Below, piece by piece: positions 23,927 through 33,937 of a stretch of 64,000 nt of DNA; the stretch's first letter is position 1, and each line of letters begins with the position of its first letter. A model generated the notes under the pieces. The model was not told the origin of the DNA. It worked only from the letters and a program-made list of their open reading frames with translations, and searched no databases. This DNA is from Hawksworthiomyces lignivorus (taxonomy: Eukaryota; Ascomycota; Sordariomycetes; Ophiostomatales; Ophiostomataceae): the NCBI GenBank assembly GCA_002917075.1, contig NTMA01000037.1, positions 124,001-188,000 of the forward strand, read 5' to 3'. The position numbers and the translations under genes were made by a program.

Positions 23927-24900
23927 CTTTATTTTTATCGGGAGATTAGAGTCGAAGTGGGTAAAGATAAAAGTCGACTAAAAGACGATCTTCAATCGAT
24001 TAAAGGTTTTTTATTTCTCTGATTATTACCGAAACGTTTATCTTAAGGCCGATTTGGTGAGGTTTATAAAAAAGAGTATAATTTGTAAATAGTTTACGAT
24101 AAATCGTTTGTAAAAGTTGACGAAATTAAAAAATGACCATATATTTTTAATAGAGGTAGGTATGAATCATTCGGTTATTGTTTGAATTCGTTTTAGGTTT
24201 ATTTTAAAGTCCTTTTGGTTAAATATAAATTTTAAAAATTCGATTTTTTTGAGAAAAATGTTGTATTTCGATATTTTAACATATAAGTTATAATTTTAGC
24301 AACGCTCGAAGACCTTTCGGAGGTCTCTTTTGTGTTATTCTACGTTAATAAAGTATATTAATATATTGTCTATATAAACGATACAATAGATATCCAAAAG
24401 TCTTAAAAAAGTTATATATATATAAATTTAAAAAGTAGTTGGAGTATTGATTACCTAAAGGGTATAATTATATATTTAAATATAACTTTAGTTATTTAAG
24501 GGTCGAAAACGTTTGTAAAGTTTTATAAATATGTCAAAATATATTTATATTCGACGAAGACTTAAAGGAGTTATCGATTTCGTCAATCGTCGGTATTGTT
24601 TCGTTTAATTATATATTATTAATATATATAATATGAATAGTCTTTTCGACTAATAATCGTCGTTCGAACGTTTATAAAAGTTCGATTTACATTAAACTAA
24701 AAAACTATATTTAGTCTTATATATTAAAAATAATATTATAGTATTTTATATCTTTATAACTTAAGAACTTATTTAAATAAATTAACTAATAAATTAAAAC
24801 TTTATATAGAAAAATTATTTAATAAAGAAAATTCCAAAAGTAAAATTAATTATAAGATCTACGAAAGTTAAAAGTTAATAATACGGTACTATATAACTCA
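23927..24900 (-). pseudogene. gypsy reverse transcriptase and start of RNase H (G2)
   Basis: The minus strand reads DIYCIVYIDNILIYFINVE near 24385-24325, the YxDD catalytic box with the second Asp changed to Asn by a G-to-A change. It is followed by RDLRKVFERC and NLYVKISKYNIFL, then KTFNRLKIVF, STFIFTHFDSNLPIKIKIN near 23990-23930. The family form of the last is APVLxHFDPxLPIxVETDA. Stops occur at expected Trp, Gln and Arg codons. The reading continues at 23320-22990 beyond the inserted LTR. Dead. Confidence 0.8.
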
Positions 24901-25071
24901 TTACAAGTTTGTTTAATAAATTAAAAGATTATTTTTATTTATTTTTTTAATATTAAATTCGAATCTAATATATTTATAATTAAAATCGTCTTTCATAAAA
25001 TACTTTAATAAAATTATCAGTTAAATAACGTGATTTACACTTATATTTAGATTCAATTATCTATATATATT

Positions 25072-25461
25072 CAGGGTTGGGAATCAAATAATTAATTTTA
25101 ATTTTAAACCTTACTAAAATTAATTAAATTAATTTTAGTACACTAATTTTTATTTTTTTCACGCCTCGTACTAAAATTAATTTTTTACAATCTTATAACA
25201 AAATTAATTTACTAAAATTAATTTTAGTATTTCCGTAACGTTATTTTTGTAAACATATTATTATACATTATTAAAATACAGTATGAGTATAAATTAAACA
25301 TATTTTAATTTTATTTTAAATAAATTTTAATTATTAAATTTTCACTACTTTAATATTTGAAAACCTAATTTTAGTATATTAAAATTAATTATTTTTTTGA
25401 CTGTCCATACTAAAATTAATTTAGTATATACTAAAATTAAGAAATTAATTTACCAACCCTG
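25072..25461. mobile_element. hAT-type MITE, 390 bp, 8-bp TSD tatatatt
   Basis: The ends are CAGGGTTGGGAATC and TTTACCAACCCTG. The first nine bases are perfectly inverted, and the subterminal TACTAAAATTAATT motif is repeated inward from both ends. The flanks TATATATT at 25064-25071 and 25462-25469 form a perfect 8-bp duplication, the hAT hallmark. There is no coding capacity. Ends and subterminal repeats match hAT fragments A and D, so that family's transposase is the likely source of mobility. Confidence 0.9.
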
Positions 25462-25729
25462 TATATATTTAAAATAATAAATTATTAATTCAAAATTGAA
25501 ATAAATCCTTAAAGTTATATAAAAATAATTATTATATCGTTAAATTTTATTAATTATAAATATAAATAGAACGTGTAATTTATTTATTATATTAATATTC
25601 AGATTATTAATTAATAACGTTCTAAATATAAAGTAATTATATTTATTTTATTTTAATTTTAATTAAATAATTTTTGATAAAATAAAAAAAGTCTTTAAAA
25701 CAATATTGACTTAAAGTAATATTTTTGGT
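25462..25729. other. AT-rich spacer
   Basis: TA-rich sequence without recognisable coding or structural signal, between the hAT MITE and the LINE fragment. Confidence 0.5.
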
Positions 25730-26242
25730 AGCCGCCGCCGTCATATCACGGTAGACTCCTGTGCTAAATACGACGACATTCTAGTCTCCTGGGATAAAGA
25801 CCACACATTAGCCCAGTGGCAGGAGCGTTGGCACCGGCTCACCGAATCCCGACAGCGGCCTGCCAATCAATCTCCCCGGTGGACCGGCAGAGATGTGGCC
25901 AGAGCCCACCGGCACCTCACCAAAGCCGAAAGCAGTCTCCTGACACAAGTACGAACGGGCCACATCGGCTTGGCGGCGCACCTCCACCGTATACACAAAA
26001 ACCGGGACTCTCCCCTGTGCGCCTGCGGCGCGGCGGAGGAGACCCCGGAGCACGTAATGCTACACTACCCCGATACGGCAGGAAAACCTCCGGCATGGCC
26101 CCAGACTCCGGCTGACCTGAATCACCGCCTGAATACGGGAGGGCCGACGGCCCGTCCCGTACTGCGGTGGCTCAAACGGAGCGGGCGCATACCAGCGTAC
26201 AACTTAACAGGCCAACTCGAGGAGGATACGTCACAGACGTAG
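25730..26242 (+). pseudogene. LINE (Tad-like) ORF2 C-terminal fragment, unmutated
   Basis: The reading frame is open from about 25715 to TAG at 26240. It encodes HITVDSCAKYDDILVSW, HTLAQWQERWHRL, LTKAESSLLTQVRTGHIGLA, then SPLCACGAAEETPEHVMLHY. The last part resembles the C-terminal CxC...HxxxH/C finger after the RNase H region of fungal non-LTR retrotransposons. Only the last 170 or so residues remain, as expected of a 5'-truncated LINE insertion. The GC-rich codons contrast sharply with the surroundings, so the fragment was not exposed to, or escaped, RIP. A 3' tail of ordinary composition continues to about 26420. Confidence 0.75.
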
Positions 26243-26787
26243 TCCTACTCACTAATAATGTAATCTCCTTTGTTTAACTACTACTACTATCACTACTCAG
26301 ACTGTCTTATTTTGTACAATAATATATTCTTCACTTAATTAGGCGGTGGTTTCTGCCCCAGAGGGTTCCATCTAGATTAGACGTAAATGGTCAGGATTGG
26401 CTAATAAATATGATTAGACTCTAAAGTAATATTCGTACAAGTACCATAAAAATATTTATAATTTAAAAAATATAAAAATATATAAATAAAAATAAAAATA
26501 TATACTTAATTTTTATATCGTCTTTAATCTTACATAAATTTTCGTATAATTTATTAATAAAGTTTATATAATTTAATTAAATAATTAATATAATGATATA
26601 AAAAAAGTATTGAACAATTATTATATTAGAAAAGTATATTATATATAATTATATTATATGAAGTCTTTAATTAATTATGTTCTTTATAATATAATATTTA
26701 CTAATATATATAAAAATTATAAATGTTTTAATAATTCGAATTTTAATAAATAGTAATAAAATAAAAATTCATTTCATATAAAAAATG
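26243..26787. other. LINE 3' tail then AT-rich spacer
   Basis: The first 180 bases keep balanced composition and probably belong to the 3' untranslated region of the LINE fragment. From about 26430 the sequence is TA-rich and featureless. Confidence 0.45.
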
Positions 26788-27086
26788 AGTATTCTTATTT
26801 ACACATATATATTTTTCTATTTGTACACGAATTTTCAATACTTTAAGTATATAATTTTTTAGACCAATCATATAATAAATACTAATTCAATTCAGCCAAT
26901 TAGATAATACATTTTAGTGGGACTACTTGAGTCAAAGAAATGGGAGACTGTAAAGTGAAGTTTAATTGTATTATTTGATTAGTTGAACTAAACTAGTATT
27001 TATTGTGTGATTAGTTTAAAAATATAATATCTAAGGTATTGAAAAGTTTATATGTAAATGAACGTATATGTGTAAATAGAAATACT
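26788..27086. mobile_element. foldback element with long imperfect inverted arms
   Basis: The arms 26788-26910 and 26968-27086 are imperfect inverted repeats. They begin AGTATTCTTATTTACACATA on the left and, read inward on the other strand, AGTATTTCTATTTACACATA on the right. They share ACAATAAATACTA-like blocks near the centre and are separated by about 57 bases. No duplication of flanking DNA was seen. It is probably a foldback MITE that has accumulated transitions. Confidence 0.65.
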
Positions 27087-27281
27087 CTAAAAATTAATAA
27101 TTTTAAATAATGTAAGAAAAGAAATAATTTTTTTTAAAAATAATAAATTATAATATTTTTATATTATATTTTTTATTAAGATTTTTATTTTTTAAAATAA
27201 AATAAAATTAGCTTTTATTTAAATTAATATTTTTATTTTGAAAATATACTAATATATATATACTGTAATATATTAAATTTT

Positions 27282-27467
27282 ATTACTTAAATTTATTCTT
27301 TTTAAATTTTTCATTAAATATTTAAATTTATAATTTATAATATAATTTAATTAATAATTATAAAATATATTTTATATATATTACATATTAAAGATTTTGT
27401 AAATTATATTATAAATTATAAATTTAAATATTTAATGAAAAATTTAAAAAGAATAAACTTAAGTAAT
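27282..27467. repeat. near-perfect 67-bp inverted repeat with 52-bp loop
   Basis: Bases 27282-27348 and 27401-27467 are inverted copies with a single mismatch (A against G near the outer end). The arms contain TTTAAATTTTTCATTAAATA and its complement. They would form a very long AT hairpin. The identity is striking in a region where other repeats have diverged by many transitions. Confidence 0.85.
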
Positions 27468-29350
27468 TTTAAGTATGATTTTAAATAAAAAAATATTAAT
27501 ATAATATTAAATATCTATATTAAATTTGGGTATAATACTATAAATAACGAAATTAACTACTTTAACGATTTTATTAATATTATTAGTTTAAATAACAATA
27601 ACAATATCGTTATTATATATATTATTATTACGGATACGTAATAACGAAAAAAAAACGACTTTCGGACAATTGTTCGTCGGGAAATTAGACCCAAAAAGAT
27701 AAACTTGTCGGAAACAATATAAAATATTACTTAACGATGGCCCAAAAGGGTTAGTGTATTATAGGTTATGTTTGTTTTGGTTCGACGTGTTGTCTAACGT
27801 ATAAAACGATTGGGCTATAGCCCTAAGGTCGTCTGAGGAGACTTTAAAAAAGTATTAAAGATTTATACATATTTATTATATAATACATTAATAATTATAA
27901 ATATACAAACGAAAAGTATAAGTAAAAGTATTAAATTCGTTAATGTTAATAAATAAAACTTAAAGAATTATTTATTAATTTTCTTAAAATAATTTTAAAT
28001 TTATTTATCATTTTTTAAAATTAAATTACATATACTTTAGAAATAAAATATAAAATACATTTTATTTAAATAATTATTTAAAAAAAATTAACTAAAAAAT
28101 AATTTAAAGTTAAGTTCTAATATTATAAAAATTATATTTAATTTAATATAAAATTTAATTATCGAATAAAAATTTTTTCTTTCTTATTAAGGCTAAATTC
28201 CTTTATACTTTTTATTAATATTTAAAAAAATTATTTATTATATATTATTTTAATAAAAATTATAAATTAATATATTAATTATAAATTAATTATATTATAA
28301 TTAAATTATTATTCAAAAAGTAAATTTATATTTTTAATAAATAAAAATTATATCTTTTTTATTTATAATTTTTTTTAATTTCTTTTATTAAACTTTAATT
28401 TTTATTTTTGTGGAATTTTTTAAAAAATTATATATATATAATTTCTTTTAAGAAAATCCATTTAAATTAAAAAGATTTATTTGAGAAAGTCTCAATTAAA
28501 AATTTAAGAAAATCTTTTATTATAAAGAATCCTTATATATATAAAGAATTGTCAAAATTATTATAATAATAAATTAAAATTATAAATGATATTTTAAAAA
28601 AAGTTATAAACAATAAAAGTTTAAATTTTACTTATTGTTAGTATAGGTTTGTTTTACGGATTATAGATTAATTATAATATAAATAATTTACGATTAATAT
28701 TTTAGTTTATATTTTTTTATTATTAAAGTAATATATAATTTTTTATAATTGGATTTTCTATAAGAATTTTATTAAATTTTAATTTTATAAATTTATATAA
28801 GTATATAAATAATAGTTTTTATTTTTTATTATTTTATTTTTATTTTTTATATATTATCTTTTTATTTTTTTTATCTTGTTATTTTTTTTATCTTGTTTAT
28901 ATTAAAATATATTTCACATATTTAATATATTTTTATAAATTTAATATTTTTATAATATTTTTCAATTTAATAATCAAATTAATATAATGATTATTATAAG
29001 TTTTATTTAATAATTTTTAATACGTTATTTTATTTATTTAAATTATTAAATTAATATTCTTTGTTTATATATTATTTTTAATATTGTATAAATATTATAT
29101 TTATTTAAATTATTTGATATTCTTTTAATGAAATAATAGATATATAATAATTTCTAAATTAAAAATAACGATAATATAAATAATTTAATATAATGTTATA
29201 TTTAATTAATTTTATAGAAATATAAATTATTAATTTTATAATATATATATTTATCAGAATGAATAATTTAATAATTAAAATTAATATAAAACTATATTAA
29301 TTTTAATTAAGTGAATTTTTAAATCCTATATTAAAATTAATTTTAAAAAA
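27468..29350. other. AT-rich repeat wreckage without assignable content
   Basis: No open frame and no recognised domain in either direction. Remaining C bases are often in CpG (for example around 27640-27840), as in the gypsy remnants, so this is probably another mutated transposon. Toward 29280-29340 short stretches of ATTAAAATTAATTTTA resemble the hAT subterminal motif. Confidence 0.5.
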
Positions 29351-29606
29351 TGTTAGGGAGAACGATGAATTAGGTGAGAAAACACAGAAAATAAAGGTAG
29401 ATTCTTAACAGAGGCTAGCTGAGAGATTATTCACAAGACTGAACCTTAAGGTTCCAAGTTTCAATTAGGGTCCTCAGACGACTCGAGCGCTATTTATGAC
29501 AGTTTCGTAGGGGGCTCGCGGCCACTGTTCGTGGTCCTCGCACTTGTCCCTTTCGTGCTTTATCACGTACTCTTTGGCTGCTCGGCTCTGTGGTTGTCTC
29601 ATAACA
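29351..29606. repeat. solo LTR, 256 bp, TSD aaaaa/aaaga
   Basis: Begins TGTTAGGGAGAACGATG and ends GGTTGTCTCATAACA. Flanking pentamers AAAAA and AAAGA differ by one G-to-A. Read on the minus strand it starts TGTTATGAGACAACC, a style common in Ty1/copia LTRs. It has normal composition amid AT-rich DNA. No internal region is present on either side. Confidence 0.65.
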
Positions 29607-30640
29607 AAAGATGTAGTACTAAAATTAATATACTAAATTTAGTTTCAATAATTACTTTTAATATTTATGAATTCTTATGAAAAGTATAAAAAATAAGAAA
29701 AAAATTAAATTGAATATTATTTCAATAAAAATAAAATATAAATATAATTCTTTTAAAATACAATTATATCATATATTTAATAATATTATATTGTTTATAA
29801 ATAAAAAGTATTTAAAAGACTAAAGGAAGATACATATTAAAATATTTTTGAAGAAAATAATTTTTAATTTTTCAAAAGAATTTTAATCGAAAGATAATTA
29901 TTTTTAATATTTTAATATTTTTTAAATTATTATATTTAAAAAAAATAAGTATTATATGTATATTTTATAAAATTAATTTATTATATAAATATTATACATT
30001 TAACAAAAATTAATTAATAATTAAATTTTTTAAAATAAATTATCAAAACTTTTAAATATTTTAATAAATATTATAAAAGTACAGTGAAAGATATAATACA
30101 TACTGTAACAAAATAATATATTTATATTAATTGTAAAAGATTATAATTTATTTAAATTAAATCAATTTTTGTTATATAATTATATTAAAATATTAACACT
30201 TAAAGTATTAAAAAATTATATGTAAATTAAAATACTTATAAATTAAATTTATAATATATATAATTAATAATTAATACTTTGATTTATTTATTTTTTAAGT
30301 TGATATATAATATAATTTTTTCATTACTTATTATTTTACATTATGAAATTTCTTAATTTAATAATTTAATAATTTATACATAATTGACCTTTATATTAAA
30401 TAAACAACATGTCGAAAAAGAATCAATAAATTAAAGTGTTTCGATTCTAAATCCCTTAAGAGTTAATTATTATTCTCTGATTCTATTATATATGGTAGGT
30501 CATAGATTATTCCTTTATATAGAAATCTCATAAAAATTAACCAAGAGAAAAAAAATATTATAAAAAAATCAAGAATTTTATTAATAATTTGATTTATTTT
30601 CGTTCAATAACTTTATAAATAAAATCATTTACGATTGAGG
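29607..30640. other. AT-rich spacer at right end of the transposon block
   Basis: TA-rich sequence with no gene. ACTAAAATTAATATACTAAA just after 29620 resembles the hAT subterminal motif. Composition returns to normal between 30620 and 30700. Confidence 0.5.
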
Positions 30641-30778
30641 CCTTAGTTCTCCCAGCTGGGTAGCATGTAACAAAAACCTCTTCGTAATTGTTAGAAAAAA
30701 AACCAGTGTAGAGAACGTGTTTTCTTGGCATGAGTGGTTATGAGATAAAATTATCCTCCAACTATGGAATCAGATAAT

Positions 30779-30820
30779 TGTTACAGTGGCGTGAAGGTTT
30801 ACCACTGAGCCACTGTAACA
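30779..30820. repeat. 12-bp perfect inverted repeat (hairpin), tRNA A-box-like
   Basis: TGTTACAGTGGC (30779-30790) and GCCACTGTAACA (30809-30820) are perfect inverted copies around an 18-base loop. On the minus strand the sequence includes TGGCTCAGTGG, a full match to the tRNA A-box pattern, and ATCTGATTCC further on, a weak B-box. The acceptor stem does not pair, so it is not a functional tRNA. A tRNA-derived repeat is possible. Confidence 0.4.
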
Positions 30821-31146
30821 TGTTACGAAAAGATTGTTATTCAAGTACTTGCATACTTGAATTCCCTCAAACTAGTGTTATATTATGGGTGCCACAGCGT
30901 TGACCAGGCCTGCCGTGTGTACACCCCTAACAATAGTGCTGATTCTTGTATGGCTTGAGCTCTTGTGATTACGTCTCAATATGACCCTTCGATCCTATTT
31001 AAGGCCCCTAATTGTTAGGTTCAGGCTGTACAGAATTGTTCTTTGAAAAGGAAAGACTGCTTATGATAGTGCGAGGGCTTGGTCCTCTCTTAGTAAGACG
31101 ATGTACAGTGTATGTATACGGTTATAATAAATATTAATACGTTACA
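30821..31146 (+). repeat. candidate solo LTR just upstream of NPR3
   Basis: Begins TGTTACGAAAAG and ends AATACGTTACA, nearly inverted ends. It contains a TATA-like TATTTAAGG near 30996 and AATAAATATTAATACG near its end, a layout like an LTR promoter and polyadenylation region. The flanking pentamers TAACA and GCCTT do not match. It ends about 106 bases before the NPR3 start codon, so part of it may act as that gene's promoter. Confidence 0.4.
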
Positions 31147-31252
31147 GCCTTAGCATACGGCGCAACTTTATCTGGGGTCCACCACCATAGTATGATAAAG
31201 CTGTTCCCGACATGGATATTGGGTGGAAGCTATTCGATCATGTTCAACGACG

Positions 31253-33937
31253 ATGGCGTTACCAGTTGTTCTTCCTAATCAATCTAACTTCCTTGGCGTG
31301 GCTCTTGTTGTCAACAGAAACCGTGATGGGCCACGTTTCGTTTTCCATTACCCCAGTCGCATCTTGCCACCAGCTGACTCGCAACCAGAGGAGCTCAATG
31401 TGGATCGCCTTGACGATGATGATGCCTTAATGCAGAATGCAATGGGTGCTTCAGCGCTGGGCGGTTCAAGAGATTTTATGCCCAATGCCGGGGAGCTAGC
31501 ACGATGGAATCATGATGATCACCTTGTGGCTGATAACGGCACACAGTTCGTGCCGTGGGAGTATGTTGCCGGCTATCCAACCAAGGCGCTGGAGGGAATT
31601 CTGACGCCTTCACGCGTCTTTCACAAGAAGCGGTTCCAGATCTGTCTCAATTCTGTCTCTTACCTTTCATATCCCATCCATGTACCCCCTAGTGGCTTCT
31701 GGGATAGAGACAAGAGGAGAAAAGACAACGCTGGGAATGCCAAGCCCCCATCAGAGTGGAGGCAAAGCTCGGAAGATGGGATACGTCGAGAGAATAAAGA
31801 TGCCGATGATAAAGACAGGGAAGAAAAAATCAGTTCAATGGCGATGTTCAGTTTGATCTTCATTCTCAGCCCCAAGAGGCACGAAGCGAACGAGCTGCTT
31901 GACGCCATGTATTCTCATGTTGTTCGAGAAGTGAACAAAGTCTACAAATACTGCCAAGAAAGAAGTGACTTTGTCTGGCAAGAGTGTAAAAAGATCATCC
32001 AGCTCAAGGATAGGGCTCGCGAAAACAGTACGTCTCATGTTGAACACCTATTGAGAGGCAATTTTTTTCGTGGGGCACGATACCACCCCGATACATCACT
32101 GCTATCTATATTTTTTTCTTCCACCACCTCCTTCTTCGTAGCCCCATGGAGCGACTCTGTGCTTCTGTCCAAGTGTATTTGGTTTGGCTAACAAAAACGA
32201 ACGAATTACAATGAACAGGAACAAAAATGAGCCTATTATGGGATGAGATTTTAGCAGCCTCATCACTAGCGGCCTCCATGCGGCATGTGTATGAGGCAAT
32301 ATGCCGCAATCGAATCGCTGTTCTTGAACTCGATATCGGGAAAGGATCAGTCGGCCATTCTATACAAATTCCGCTACCATTCTATGTTGGCGACGTGCAA
32401 CCCCATGGTGTGGAGACCAGTAGGAGTCTATGGCTCTCAACGGCCAACACAATATTACGATCCGATGGTCTAGCAGCCTTTGATAAATGCTTTGCATTAT
32501 TGCTCACTGATGACGATGACAAGAAAATTATCGCAGAGTTGCAAGCTCGTGGAGACAAAGCTGCAACGACAATGATTGACCTTGTTAAGGCCTCAAAGCC
32601 AACTCTCTCGTACGTTAGCCCTCTTAACTCATAGCATTATTACAACCCCCTGGGGAAAGACCAGCAATTCGAGCATACACCGAACATTTACATGCTGCTA
32701 GGCTAATGGCCATCTGACAAACTATAGGTTTCACCAGGTTGCCCAGCTTCCAGACACTATGCTCACTATCCAGCAAGTGCGGACATACGCCCAACATTTT
32801 ATCTATTGGAGAAGAGCGATGGCTGTTCCACCAATCCATGCAAGAGACGTGTACATATTATCGCCGAATTGCGATATCAGCAACCTTGCCCGTGCTTCAG
32901 CTAGTTTTTCTCTGGCATTTCCGTTTGCACCTCCGTTACCGGATCTACTCGCCGGTATGTCAGCAGCGCCGCGGCCGTATAAGTCGTTTTGTCCCTCTAA
33001 GGGCCTGCGCCCGGCGTACCTCCGCATTCTTGCCTGGCTAATCCGTGGTGGTTGGGTGTGCCAGCTGTGTACCTTTGCATACGTTGTTGTCTGGCCTGAG
33101 ATCCAGTACGAGGTAGAATATAAACTGGAATCAGATGAACTTGCTCGCGTGAAAGAAAAACAGCAGAGACATAACAATAGGGATACCAAGGGCAGTGCAG
33201 TTCCTATTCCTGATAACCCGTTACAGCAACAGCAGTTCCCACTGCATCAGAAAGGACAGCAGGGAAATATCTCGGATATCGATGACGCTTCTTATGCCGA
33301 TACGACTGGTGCTGTCGATAGTGACAACAGCTCCATTGCTTCGGACACTGTATCATCGTTGCCATCATCCTCACAACAGAGTAAACTCAAATACGGTGTT
33401 GGACTCAGCGACCGTTCAAGGCCTTCAGCAGCCGAGCATGCCGCAGAAAGAGCACGACGTCAACGCATCATCGAGAAGGCCGCACGCAACTTGGCAGAAC
33501 GGGCAACGGCACATGCGCGGAAACCAGTTCCATCACGTACGGAGCATCCGTCGATAAATGGAGCTGCCCATTTAGCTGGCATGCAACCACACGTGATACT
33601 TGATGCAAGCAAACCCAATGGCCGCGAAAGCCTCTACTTGAGCACCATCGAGCGGCATCTGCGTGCCCGCCGTTCTACTCCGCCGCCGCCTAGCAAAAAA
33701 GACGGCAATATGTCATCGGCGAGTGTACGTACTGGATCTGGCTCTCGGAACGGCAACAGCGACGACACAGCTGCATGGAATGACCGTGTCGGGGAAATGT
33801 GGCCTGTCTTTTGGAAGTACTTTAACGGCCGCTCGGCCCTTGAACGTATCGCGCTGCTGGAAGATATGAAGAGGAAAGATGTGTGGAACCTTCTCTCTGC
33901 TATGAGCGAGTACTTACTTTGCGTTCGCCATTGGTGA
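31253..33937 (+). CDS. npr3: Npr3, nitrogen permease regulator 3 (GATOR1/SEACIT subunit)
   Basis: Three exons: 31253-32027, 32219-32609 and 32728-33937, giving 791 residues. Introns are 32028-32218 (GTACGT...GGCTAAC...ACAG) and 32610-32727 (GTACGT...ATAG). Both splices keep frame and join family-conserved text (REN-RTKMSLLWDEILAASSL; PTL-SFHQVAQLPD). The first in-frame ATG is at 31253 in CGACGATGG. The N-terminus LPNQSNFLGVALVVNRNRDG, with FVFHYP, is the Npr3 longin-type start. KISSMAMFSLIFIL, the helical PAYLRILAWLIRGGWVCQL segment and the closing YFNGRSALERIALLEDMKRK are further family marks. Npr3 acts with Npr2 and Iml1 as a GTPase-activating complex that holds TORC1 off under nitrogen or amino-acid starvation at the vacuole. 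Residues around 520-700 form a low-complexity insert. Confidence 0.93.

Larger units (their letters stand above)
14781..24950 (-). mobile_element. RIP-degraded Ty3/gypsy remnant G2, split by two later insertions
   Basis: A minus-strand gypsy element. Reverse transcriptase and the start of RNase H lie at about 24900-23927, and the end of RNase H at about 23320-22990. The 3' end is near 14902, where a polypurine tract (plus strand CTATCTCCTTTCTTCCT, 14903-14919) abuts an LTR start TGTAAGAAGG exactly as in G1. The LTR itself is cut at 14781. The element is interrupted by a solo LTR (23335-23921) and a complete hAT (15455-19695); removing both leaves roughly 5.3 kb, similar to G1. The right limit is approximate. 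Integrase motifs could not be assigned, and short frames inside (22063-22275, 20857-21039) are not convincing genes. Confidence 0.7.

Noticed and set aside
25072..25461. Possibility that the hAT MITE is an LTR
   Set aside because: Ends are CAGGG...CCCTG with 8-bp duplications, not TG...CA with 4-6 bp.
26788..27467. CRISPR-like or phage-like structure
   Set aside because: Repeats are inverted pairs, not direct spaced repeats, and the context is eukaryotic.
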